This document shows, piece by piece, positions 7,327-16,159 of a stretch of 64,000 nucleotides of DNA (its first letter is position 1; each line of letters starts with the position of its first letter). The notes below the pieces were generated by a model. That model was not told the DNA's origin and did not search any database. It worked only from the letters and a program-made list of their open reading frames with translations. The stretch spans positions 52,518-116,517 of the forward strand of contig CAVZWL010000025.1 in the NCBI GenBank assembly GCA_963778945.1, read 5' to 3'. Made by a program: the position numbers and the translations under genes. Origin of the DNA: Fen-1254 sp963778945 (GTDB taxonomy: Bacteria > Bacteroidota > Ignavibacteria > UBA10030).

Positions 7327-9483
7327 CTACGGCTGGAAACTCCTGGGAGCAGAAAATACGCTTATACCTGCATTATTGGCTGCAGATACGCGCCAGTAAT
7401 ATGTGATGCCAGCCGTTAAATAAGCTGAAGAAACCGCATAGGATGTACTATTAATTGGATTCGAAAGGTTGTTGCTGTCGAACACAATTCCAAGTGCAGT
7501 AAATCCAATGTTGGTAGACACCTGCAGTCTGTATGTTGTTGCACCATTTGCTGCGTTCCAACTTAATATCGCCGGCAGCCCCACAGCCGTATCGCCGTTA
7601 TTGGGACTCGATAATGCGGGCCTCGGCGGAGCAGACAGAGTAATCATGTTCGCATTCGCAGAGATTGCATTCCCCGCCAGGTCTGTGACACCATTTTTAA
7701 CGCTGATGGAATAACCTGCAGGCGCTGCGAGATCCGTGGATATGAGAAGTTGCACAAGATAGTGTCCTGAAACAGCATCATATCCGAGATAATCTGCTTT
7801 TGTGATTGTAAAGGTAACAGTATCCGGATTGAGAATTGCATAATTTGTTACCGTCTCAGCATTGCTTATTGTTAAGGGTTCAGAGAAGAAAAGCACATAG
7901 TTCCACCAATGCGATGGAGATGAACCGATTCCGCTTGCTACCGATACAGAAAGAAGTGACGGCTGCACTCCATCTGTAATGATAATGGTATTGCTTGCGG
8001 GACTTTCCACGAGATCGGCGCTGACGGAACGCACTTGATAGCTTACCGAAATTGACGATAAAGGATTGCTCCCTGTTGCAGGGAAACAGAGTGAAGCAAT
8101 TTTATTTGTATCCTGGAGTGAATATACATTTTTGTGCAGTAATTCAAACGAACCGTTGTCTACGCTGCGATAAAGATTGTAGCTCTGCGCATTAGGGACA
8201 TTATTCCACTCGAGACCGACAACACCTCCTGAATAATCCAGCGGCCCGTAAACCCCTTGCACACTCCTGCGAACGAGCGCCGGCGCCGCAGGAACGGCAG
8301 AACCGCCGCCTGTCGTGAAATTGAGAACTTCAAAATCGCCGATAATGCTCGTATCATTGACCAGTTTATTACCGGCCAGGTCTGTAATATTGCCGGAAGT
8401 AAATACTGTTCTTAAATCGGCAGCATAATGCGCCGAGCCGACAACTGATTGCGGGGTAATCATAAGCTGCGTGAACGTCGAGTTCCATTGTGCAGAGAAA
8501 GGAACAGAACCCGCGGCATTATTTTGGCCTGCATAGGTAACGATCATACCATCGATCATGGTATTTTGTCCTATCGGCAAATCGGTTCGCGTATAGGCAG
8601 TTTGCTTAATGGGTTCTGAAAAAGTGTAGATTATTTGAAGATTGCCGGGAGCGACATTGGAATTGTTTTCCGGCGTAAGGCCTATAACATAGGGACTTAC
8701 ATTATCAGCCGGCATGAGCATGATTTGTTCTGTGGCGACCTGTGAACGCAGTGAATCGACGACGAGATTGAGCGGCAGCGTTATAGGGTTGGGAAGACTG
8801 CCTTGCAGTGAGCCGTCGCTGCTGAGCGCTTTGATGTTTATCATCAATCCGTTATCGACGTGAGTGAATTGGTACAAACCGTTTGCAGATGTGCTTGTCT
8901 GTGCAAGTGCAACATTCGGAGAAACTGTCGCATCAAAGAGCGTAACGACAGCGCCTGCAACGGGCTGCATCTTTTGATCGACAACCTGTCCGATGACTGT
9001 CGTGTTCAAATACGAAATTTGCAGCCGCACACTTCCTACCATATCGCTCACTGCAAGGGAATCGCCCGGCGCAAGAGAGGTAAAGGCAATTGTCACCGTG
9101 TCGTAGTAGTAATCGCGATATTTTTTTGAGGGGTCGGATTGTGAGATATTGTAGCTGACCAATGACACGGTAAGCGTATATTGGCCGGTGAAGACGGCGT
9201 TCCCATTGACGATCTTATACTGCCCTACGGGCACGTTGGCGATGGAAAAAGCGCCTGAGCTGTCGGAGGTCGCCGTTTGTACGCTTCCGTCGAATCCTAA
9301 AACAAAAACGGCCCCTGCCACGGGTGTTTGAGTCGCTTTATTATTAATTAATCCGGTGATCGTTCCTTTCGGCTGCATGGGCTTTTCAACTTCGACCGGT
9401 GTAGATGCCTCTTGCGTGCATCCAGCCATCAATGCAATCATGCAAACGCAGCACATTCTGAGAACCAAGGGTATTCGAATCAT
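7327..9483 (-). CDS. Large lipoprotein with carboxypeptidase-regulatory-like and Ig-like domains
   Basis: This is a 718-residue lipoprotein. A short signal peptide ends in the lipobox LMAGC with Cys22 as the lipidated residue. Residues about 38-110 and 160-230 are two carboxypeptidase regulatory-like (CarboxypepD_reg) beta sandwiches (GAVFVLGFDGSVQTATSDSSGAFSI; GAVVTLFDATV). Residues about 265-380 and 500-625 look like Big_5-type Ig-like domains (PENNSNVAPGNLQIIYTFSEP; SEPLTISNAETVTNYAI; VTDLAGN in both). Residues about 400-495 and 635-718 resemble fibronectin type III folds, the last ending in a typical TYYWRVSAANNAG strand. No enzyme motif is seen. It probably acts at the outer membrane as a surface scaffold. 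The adjacent barrel protein (9529-10236) is on the same strand and upstream. Confidence 0.85.
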   Translation of the reverse strand: MIRIPLVLRMCCVCMIALMAGCTQEASTPVEVEKPMQPKGTITGLINNKATQTPVAGAVFVLGFDGSVQTATSDSSGAFSIANVPVGQYKIVNGNAVFTGQYTLTVSLVSYNISQSDPSKKYRDYYYDTVTIAFTSLAPGDSLAVSDMVGSVRLQISYLNTTVIGQVVDQKMQPVAGAVVTLFDATVSPNVALAQTSTSANGLYQFTHVDNGLMINIKALSSDGSLQGSLPNPITLPLNLVVDSLRSQVATEQIMLMPADNVSPYVIGLTPENNSNVAPGNLQIIYTFSEPIKQTAYTRTDLPIGQNTMIDGMIVTYAGQNNAAGSVPFSAQWNSTFTQLMITPQSVVGSAHYAADLRTVFTSGNITDLAGNKLVNDTSIIGDFEVLNFTTGGGSAVPAAPALVRRSVQGVYGPLDYSGGVVGLEWNNVPNAQSYNLYRSVDNGSFELLHKNVYSLQDTNKIASLCFPATGSNPLSSISVSYQVRSVSADLVESPASNTIIITDGVQPSLLSVSVASGIGSSPSHWWNYVLFFSEPLTISNAETVTNYAILNPDTVTFTITKADYLGYDAVSGHYLVQLLISTDLAAPAGYSISVKNGVTDLAGNAISANANMITLSAPPRPALSSPNNGDTAVGLPAILSWNAANGATTYRLQVSTNIGFTALGIVFDSNNLSNPINSTSYAVSSAYLTAGITYYWRVSAANNAGISVFSAPRSFQP

Positions 9484-9528
9484 AACAACCTCCTTAAAGT
9501 ATTTATTGTTGTCTCGAAAAAAATATAT

Positions 9529-10236
9529 TCAATATAACATGAGCAATGGAATGCCAACGCGTATTCCAGCGGTCATTCCCTTCAGTGTGAAATCAAGATC
9601 AGCGCGCTGCGGTGCGATGGTTGCCGCATAAGTGTACCTTCCTTCAAGAGCGAATGAAATACCGGAAGATCCGTAGAATTCTATACCAAACATTCCGTGG
9701 AGTTCCGCCAATTGAGCATTAACAGTGGCAACTCCGAGATTCGAACTGTACGTGCGCTGGGTATTGAGCCAGAAATATCCCAGCCCGCAGCCGCCGTAGA
9801 CAGAAACTGCGGAAACCGGTATGCTGAAGATATACGAAGCGCCGGTGTAATACAGTCGCAAAAAATTCGTCGAATTATCTTTCCCCGATTTCAAAATGCT
9901 CCCTCCGAATTCACCCTGTACGGACTGACCTTGTGAATTTTCGGGAGTAAAACGTACTCCCACGAGCGCGAAGTAGTAATTTTTAAAATCGTTTCCCGCA
10001 GGCAATGAATATATTTTTTCGATTGCCCGATACTCATCGTTTATTTCATTAAGTTTTGGTCCGTAATAGTCAGCCGCAATAAATATCGACAATTCGGGTA
10101 TCTTCGATTTTGCCTTTTTAGCCGGTTCCGTCGTCTGCAAAACAGGTTTTGTAACCGATTGTCCGAGTATACAGGATGTGAAAGAAAGAAAAAGAGCGGC
10201 GGCGAGGAAACAACGGGAAATCGATGATTTATTCAT
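9529..10236 (-). CDS. Outer-membrane beta-barrel protein
   Basis: This 235-residue protein starts at the ATG at 10236, preceded by TGGAGGATCC, and opens with a signal peptide (MNKSSISRCFLAAALFLSF..CILGQ). After a low-complexity linker rich in K and P, the sequence alternates hydrophobic and polar residues in barrel-like strands (NYYFALVGVRFTPEN, FLRLYYTGASYIFSIPVS, GISFALEGRYTYAATIAP). It ends GMTAGIRVGIPLLMLY, a normal aromatic or hydrophobic barrel end. It lies just upstream of the large lipoprotein with about a 45-base gap, so the two are probably co-transcribed. The transported or bound partner is unknown. Confidence 0.75.
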   Translation of the reverse strand: MNKSSISRCFLAAALFLSFTSCILGQSVTKPVLQTTEPAKKAKSKIPELSIFIAADYYGPKLNEINDEYRAIEKIYSLPAGNDFKNYYFALVGVRFTPENSQGQSVQGEFGGSILKSGKDNSTNFLRLYYTGASYIFSIPVSAVSVYGGCGLGYFWLNTQRTYSSNLGVATVNAQLAELHGMFGIEFYGSSGISFALEGRYTYAATIAPQRADLDFTLKGMTAGIRVGIPLLMLY

Positions 10237-10502
10237 GACTGGATCCTCCAAACTGTAATCATAAGAGCACACGTATTGAGCATTTTTATGAATGAATCTC
10301 TACATCAGCCGGCTGCAAGTTCTCATCGAACTTATGAGAGTCCGGTCGTTTTTTAAAAGCTATAGATATCTCAGGTCTGCTGCGCTCCAGCTTTCAATTG
10401 ATGCAGGCGCTGACATATCTTTGAAGAAAAAAGCGCCTAAAAAAGGAACAACCGCAGCCAGAGTTAAATTCTCTGCAACAGAGAGGAATGAATGCATCTG
10501 GT

Positions 10503-13500
10503 CTACACCGCGGGAACCGGCTGATCGGCCTGTGCCTCAGGAAGATACACATGAAATGCTGTTCCCTTCCCCAGCACACTTTCAACAGTAATAAAGCCGT
10601 TATGGCCTTTAACTATTCCGGCAACGATCGAAAGTCCTAATCCAGTTCCTTTGCTGATCTCCTTTGTCGTATAAAATGGCTCGAATATTTTTTCGATCTG
10701 TTCTAAAGGGATACCGATACCCGTATCGGCAACCGTCCAAACCACAAAAGATCCTTCAACAGCATTTGGAATCGTGTCTGCCATTGCTTTATTCACTTGT
10801 TCACTGGCAAGCCCTATCGTGAGATGACCTCCCTCCGGCATGGCGTCCTTTGCATTCGTAATCAAATTAATCAGCACCTGCCGAAGCTGAGTTTCATCGC
10901 CGAGCAAAACGGCCGAAGTATACGGCAGATTGCATTCAACCTCGATGTTGGACGGCAGAATGTCTTTCAGCGCGGACAGAGTACGGCGCAAAAGATCAGC
11001 CGCCTGCAGCGGCACGTGCTTGCCTTCAACACCGCGAACGAAAGCAAGCACTTGCTGGACAAGATTAATGCTATGTTCAGCATTGAGCCCCATCGATGTC
11101 AATACGGATCGGCTGTTTTCATCTTCGGATCTTCGCTTTAACATTTCTGAAGCCATTTTCACGGGCACCAACAGGTTCTTCAAATCATGCGCCATACCGC
11201 TTGCCAGAGCGCCGATACTTTCGGTTCTTTGTGCACGCAATTGTTTCGCTTCCAGACGTTTTCGTTCCGTCACATCGATAAGGACACCCTCGATGTATCC
11301 CTGGTCAGAGAACAAAGTCCCGGAAAAAGAAATGCACGCTTCCGTTGAATCGAACCGCCGTACTGTAACTTCGAGATTCTTCATCGTTCCATGTTTTAAA
11401 AGCGCGGTAAGAATTCGCTCCCGGTCTGCTGCCGGCATCGTCTCGAATACTTGTTTTACTTCTTCCGGCGTTTTTACGCCAAGCATTTCTAATAATGCAC
11501 GATTTGCTTCCAGCACATCCCATGAATTTGAAGAAAGCCGGACCATTCCGGCAAGCGAGTTCTCAAAAAGATTGCGGTACTTCAATTCCCGTTTGGCAAG
11601 CTCTACCATCTCACGTTGTTTGGCAATCATTTCCCGCCACTTGTAGATCCAGAAAATGCAGCCTGCAATAATGACCGCCAGAATTATTTTAAACCAAAGA
11701 GTTTGCCAGAACGGAGGCGTGATGATAATGCGTATCGAAGCGCCGTTTTCATTCCATACGCCGTCGCTGTTTGATCCCTTTACGCGAAAAACGTATTCCC
11801 CGCTGTTGAGATTCGTGTACGTTGCAATCCGCCTGCCTGCATCCGTATGATTCCATTCCTCGTCAAATCCCTCCATCTTATAGGCATATTGGTTGTTGTC
11901 GGGAGAGGCAAAATGAAGAGAGGCGAATTCAAAGAGAAACACATTTTCTTTGTATGATAATTTTATTTCTTTAGTTTCTGTAATCGATTTTTCTAAAATC
12001 AAATGTCCATCTATCTCTTTTCCCGCAAAAACGGATTTATTGAATATCTGGAAATCCGTGATAACAATCGGCGGTATATATGGATTGCTTTTAATACTGT
12101 CGGGATAAAAAACGTTAAACCCGTTAATGCCCCCGAAGTACAGCTCGCCGCTTCGGCTTTTAAAACAGGCATTCACGCCGAATTCATTGCTTTGAAGGCC
12201 GTTGCTGACTGTGAAATTCCTCGTTCTTTTTGTACCGGGAGTAAATTTTGAAAGTCCCTCTTGAGTACCAAGCCATAGATTGCCGTGATCGTCTTCCAAG
12301 ATCGATTGAATAGTATTGCTTGGAAGTCCATCGACTACCCGGTAATGAGAAAAAAGCTTATGATCCCGGTCAAATTTATTGAGTCCATCGGTCGTCCCTA
12401 TCCATAACGTTCCCGAATAGTCTTCATGAAGGCATAATATTTTATTGCTGGTCAAGCTGTTCGGATCGATGGGATCGGCTTGATAGTGGATAAATTGATT
12501 ATTCTCCCTGTCGAATTGATCGAGACCGCCGTTTTCTGTTCCAGCCCATAACGTGCCGCTTCGATCCTCATAAACCGACCAGACAAAATTATCACTGAGA
12601 CTGTTTGGATTTTGATGATCCGCTAAGTACCGTGTAAATCTGTTTTTCTTCCGATCGAACCGATTAAGACCCCCGCCGTATGTTCCGACCCAGATAAAAC
12701 CCGACCTGTCTTCGCAAATCGAAAAAACGACATTATTACTTAAACTATAAGGATTATTCGGATCCGTGGTATAGCGAATAAACTTTTTCTTTGTTCGATC
12801 GAATTGACATAGTCCGCTGTTCGTTCCTATCCATAACATACCGGATCGATCTTCAAGAATAGTTCTGACATTATTATCGACGATACTGTTGGTATCACCC
12901 GGGTCAGACTGATAATGTGTAAAGAGATTTTTTCCCCTATTATATTTATTCAGTCCTCCGCCTTGCGTGCCGATCCAGAGGGTTTTTTCTCCCCCATCGT
13001 TCGTCTCATGCATCGAGTAGATAACGTCACTGCTGAGACTGTTGGAATTATTCGGATCTTTTCTGTAATGCGCAAAATTTGCGGTTCCCCTGTCAAACTT
13101 ATTAAGACCGCCGTAATCGTTGCCGATCCAGAGCGTACCTGAACGGTCTTCATAAATAAATAAGACTAAATTGTTGCTCAAACTAAAAGGATCGTTGGGA
13201 TTGTTTCTGTAATGGATAAACCGCCCTGTTCCTCTATCGAATCGATTTAAGCCGCCGTCCGTCCCTATCCAGAGAGAACCTGAATGGTCTTCGCAAATTG
13301 ATCGAATTATATCGTGACTCAAACTCGACGGATCATCTGAACTGTTTCTGTAATGAATGAATTCCCCTTTTTCACGATCAAATCGATCAAGGCCGCCTCC
13401 CAATGACCCAATCCATAGAACCCCATACCGATCTTCATAAATTCTATAGGGATTGTTATCGCTTAGACTATGCGGATTATTGGGATCGTGTTGATAATGG

Positions 13501-14123
13501 ATAAAAAGATTTTTCTCTCGATCAAATCGTTCTAAACCGTCAAAAGTTGCAGCCCATAGATTCCCCGATTTATCAATATAAACACAAGAGACTAAATCGT
13601 TAATAATGCTGCGAGAATCTTTGGGATTGTGTACGTATCGAGTGAATTGTTTTGTCTTAGGATCGAATCGATTGAGACCCGCATAATATGTTCCTATCCA
13701 CAGCACACCCGCCGTGTCTTCACATATCCATTGGACCATATCGCTGCTCAAGCTGTGAGGATCATGAGGGTCATGTTTATAGTGTATAAACCTCTCTTTT
13801 TCCCGATCGAATTGATTAAGCCCGCCATCTGTTCCTATCCAGAGAATTCCGCCTCTATCTTCATAAATGAACCGAACTTTATTGTTACTTAAACTGTATG
13901 GATTTCCAATTTCGGATTTGTATATTTTAATCTTGTATCCGTCGTACCTGTGAAGTCCATCGTACGTCCCGAACCACATAAACCCTTTGCTGTCTTGTGA
14001 TATACAAAGCACGGATTTCTGTGAAAGGCCTTCATACAAATGTTCGAATTTTATATCGTCTTGGGAATAAAGGCCGGCTGATAGAATGATGATAACCTTG
14101 AATATTCGAACGAATTTGTTCAT
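10503..14123 (-). CDS. Two-component sensor histidine kinase with periplasmic beta-propeller, Y_Y_Y and PAS domains
   Basis: This 1206-residue membrane kinase has a signal peptide (residues 1-20). It then has 13-14 Reg_prop repeats of the type G.LWIGT..GLN.FDR spaced about 51 residues, which should build two seven-bladed propellers (residues about 25-690). A Y_Y_Y domain follows at about 750-810 (KLSYKENVFLFEFASLHF). One membrane helix lies near 825-845 and a PAS domain at about 865-965. The kinase core has phosphoacceptor His979 in MAHDLKN, an N box (NLITNAKDAMPEGG), DTGIGIP, and GTGLGLSIV. Family knowledge: related hybrid systems in Bacteroidota sense carbohydrates. This one stops after the ATPase domain, with no receiver or AraC helix-turn-helix. 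No response regulator gene is adjacent. The repeats are strongly similar at DNA level. Confidence 0.93.
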   Translation of the reverse strand: MNKFVRIFKVIIILSAGLYSQDDIKFEHLYEGLSQKSVLCISQDSKGFMWFGTYDGLHRYDGYKIKIYKSEIGNPYSLSNNKVRFIYEDRGGILWIGTDGGLNQFDREKERFIHYKHDPHDPHSLSSDMVQWICEDTAGVLWIGTYYAGLNRFDPKTKQFTRYVHNPKDSRSIINDLVSCVYIDKSGNLWAATFDGLERFDREKNLFIHYQHDPNNPHSLSDNNPYRIYEDRYGVLWIGSLGGGLDRFDREKGEFIHYRNSSDDPSSLSHDIIRSICEDHSGSLWIGTDGGLNRFDRGTGRFIHYRNNPNDPFSLSNNLVLFIYEDRSGTLWIGNDYGGLNKFDRGTANFAHYRKDPNNSNSLSSDVIYSMHETNDGGEKTLWIGTQGGGLNKYNRGKNLFTHYQSDPGDTNSIVDNNVRTILEDRSGMLWIGTNSGLCQFDRTKKKFIRYTTDPNNPYSLSNNVVFSICEDRSGFIWVGTYGGGLNRFDRKKNRFTRYLADHQNPNSLSDNFVWSVYEDRSGTLWAGTENGGLDQFDRENNQFIHYQADPIDPNSLTSNKILCLHEDYSGTLWIGTTDGLNKFDRDHKLFSHYRVVDGLPSNTIQSILEDDHGNLWLGTQEGLSKFTPGTKRTRNFTVSNGLQSNEFGVNACFKSRSGELYFGGINGFNVFYPDSIKSNPYIPPIVITDFQIFNKSVFAGKEIDGHLILEKSITETKEIKLSYKENVFLFEFASLHFASPDNNQYAYKMEGFDEEWNHTDAGRRIATYTNLNSGEYVFRVKGSNSDGVWNENGASIRIIITPPFWQTLWFKIILAVIIAGCIFWIYKWREMIAKQREMVELAKRELKYRNLFENSLAGMVRLSSNSWDVLEANRALLEMLGVKTPEEVKQVFETMPAADRERILTALLKHGTMKNLEVTVRRFDSTEACISFSGTLFSDQGYIEGVLIDVTERKRLEAKQLRAQRTESIGALASGMAHDLKNLLVPVKMASEMLKRRSEDENSRSVLTSMGLNAEHSINLVQQVLAFVRGVEGKHVPLQAADLLRRTLSALKDILPSNIEVECNLPYTSAVLLGDETQLRQVLINLITNAKDAMPEGGHLTIGLASEQVNKAMADTIPNAVEGSFVVWTVADTGIGIPLEQIEKIFEPFYTTKEISKGTGLGLSIVAGIVKGHNGFITVESVLGKGTAFHVYLPEAQADQPVPAV

Positions 14124-14506
14124 TCTGCAACGCCTTGCTTTGAGCGTGTTTTTGAGCGCAGATGGCGGTTTTCGAAATTCAGATCTACAGCGCTCTTCAT
14201 AGAACTCTTTTAGATAAGGTCGCTACTTTGGTGTAATTTTTACTCGGTACCGCTTCCACTGCATTTATCTACAGTCGTTAAAAAGTAAAAACAATCGATA
14301 GAAGAGACAGCACCATGAAGAAGATAACAGCAACAGAGAAGAAACGCAAGTAAGAGGAAGAGATAATCCGGAAAAAGGAGAAGAGAGGTATAAAAGCCTG
14401 CCGCCGATGAAGGATGAAGTCGATACTGCAGGTTTTAGAAGATCAGGATAATAAGAGCGTCATTTCCAGAAGAAGGAAAAACCGATCATTTATACACAAA
14501 TACTGA
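14124..14506. other. Intergenic region with purine-rich tract
   Basis: About 380 bases upstream of the large kinase and downstream of the CE15 gene. The stretch about 14290-14480 is strikingly rich in A and G on the plus strand. It includes only very short open frames such as a 12-codon one at 14314. I see no gene, tRNA or terminator here. The kinase promoter probably lies between 14124 and 14280. Confidence 0.4.
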
Positions 14507-15652
14507 TCATAGCTGAAAGTGTTTCCGAGCAAAGTCTAAAAATTTCTCAGTATCATAATTCTCAAGGCCGTGCTCCCCTTTCCGCATATGATACCCTATA
14601 TAATCGCCGACAGATGTATTTGCCGGCGGCATTTCAGCAACGCCTAAGCCCGATTCTCCGAACAATTCATAAACCGTTTCCGCAGCTTTTGCCGCCAGAA
14701 AAGTTCCGTGAGGATCGCCCCACAAATCCTGCTCTGCCGCCGATACATAAACAGGCCTCGGTGCAATTAAAGCAATGAGCATATGCCCGTCAACGGGGAG
14801 TTCGTTCACACGGTTGTTAAAGCTCTTAAAACAGCCGTTAAACCAATGGGGGAATTGATCGTTGATGAGTTTGATCGTCTCGCCGAAACAGCGACGAACA
14901 ATTGTTGCGCCGCCGCATCCGGACTCGCATGACAGAACTATCGCGAATCGTTGATCCACAGCGCCGGCCCACAGGGCGGCCTTGCCGAACCTCGAAAAAC
15001 CGAGGAGACACACTTTTCGTGCATCGATATGATTGTCGGTTTCGATGTAGTCCATAACCCTCCTCGATGCCCACGACCAAGCCGCAATCGTTCCCCATTC
15101 ATCCGGAGTCGGCTCTTTTCTGTCAGGAGGATCGAAAAATTTCCTGATTCCCGCAGCATACGCAATGTCTTTGTTGTCCGGCTCGATTTCCCGCGCGTCG
15201 AACGTTACAAGGCCGATTCCTCTGCTGACGACGAGCATGGCATCCGGGACCCAGGTGGACGCTAAAATAACAGGGACTGGCTTTCCTGTCTTCGGCAGCA
15301 TGATGTCGATATCCAGCTTTGGCCGGGCGTTTTCCGGCGAGAAGTAGATTGTCACTTTTTTCCTGACAGCAGCGCCGTCCAAAGCGATGCTGTCCTCGAC
15401 TGCCTTTTCCCAATGCATGCCTTCCGGCCGGTCCACACTTGCCTTCCCAAACACATGAGTCTCAAACATTTTCAAAATTTCCGGCCTGCGTTTTTCCTCC
15501 CAGGCAGTTGCATCTGCCGTTCTTTCGCCATCCAGCATGACAAGCGGATCAGGCAGGACATATTGAGGCACATTCGCTTCATCGTATTGCCCGACAGGGT
15601 CGACTTGCGGAAGCTTTTTATTCTCTTCAAATAAACCGAGGTCAGTCATCAT
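14507..15652 (-). CDS. CE15 glucuronoyl esterase family protein, no signal peptide
   Basis: This 381-residue alpha/beta hydrolase is related to 4-O-methyl-glucuronoyl methylesterases, which cleave lignin-glucuronoxylan ester links. The catalytic serine motif is GFSRFGKA with Ser220 (family G-x-S-R-x-G-K). The acid is probably Glu243 in SCESGCGG, and the His is His361 in KGEHGLENYD near the C terminus. The N-terminal LPDPLVMLDGE segment is typical of the family. Most bacterial CE15 enzymes are exported, but here the frame opens MMTDLGLFEENKK and an in-frame stop lies about 10 codons upstream. The coded product therefore has no signal peptide. Either it acts inside the cell or the start region carries an undetected indel. 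It is on the same strand as the sensor kinase. Confidence 0.85.
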   Translation of the reverse strand: MMTDLGLFEENKKLPQVDPVGQYDEANVPQYVLPDPLVMLDGERTADATAWEEKRRPEILKMFETHVFGKASVDRPEGMHWEKAVEDSIALDGAAVRKKVTIYFSPENARPKLDIDIMLPKTGKPVPVILASTWVPDAMLVVSRGIGLVTFDAREIEPDNKDIAYAAGIRKFFDPPDRKEPTPDEWGTIAAWSWASRRVMDYIETDNHIDARKVCLLGFSRFGKAALWAGAVDQRFAIVLSCESGCGGATIVRRCFGETIKLINDQFPHWFNGCFKSFNNRVNELPVDGHMLIALIAPRPVYVSAAEQDLWGDPHGTFLAAKAAETVYELFGESGLGVAEMPPANTSVGDYIGYHMRKGEHGLENYDTEKFLDFARKHFQL

Positions 15653-16159
15653 ACGAAGACGAAAAAGGAAATAATATTTTCATGTGCATGTCTTTAAAAT
15701 GTATGTCTGCACCGGAATCGCGCCGTTCCCAAATGCCGAGCTTTAGCGCTGATTGCATCGGTTGAAATTTATATCATACTCACACGAAATACAAGCGGTT
15801 TTTTCCAACAGAACCGCGATGATAATTCCAGACACGATCAATAATCAGGGAGAACATCAGTTTGTTTTTTAAAAATGAAGAAAACAGTTTTTATAATGAT
15901 CAAAACATTTCTGTCAGCTCAATCTTTTTATTCAATAAATACTTTTTTATATTGTCGCATTAGAATATTTTATTTTTCCTGCAATCTTGCTCAATTGCAA
16001 CTACTATAATTCCGGAATAATTGCCATGCTCCGGAGTTTTGAATCCATTTTGACATATGCGACAAAGGGGCAAATGATTGAGCTGCAGAATAGATTTTGA
16101 TCGCTATCGGCAAGCCGAGTGTTTCATTTTTTATAACACAATCTAAATAAGAGGATAAC
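15653..16159. other. Divergent intergenic region
   Basis: About 500 AT-rich bases lie between the divergent CE15 and transglutaminase genes. No convincing open frame was found: a 98-codon minus frame at 15991-16287 overlaps the start of the transglutaminase gene and is taken as a shadow. The region should contain both promoters, but I could not pick a consensus with confidence. Confidence 0.45.

Noticed and set aside
10930..11646. 238-codon plus-strand frame inside the sensor kinase gene
   Set aside because: Lies over conserved kinase motifs on the minus strand and has antisense-like composition rich in S and R.
12370..14060. Regular repeats that could suggest a CRISPR array
   Set aside because: The units are in-frame coding repeats of about 153 bases with propeller motifs, not short repeats with unique spacers.
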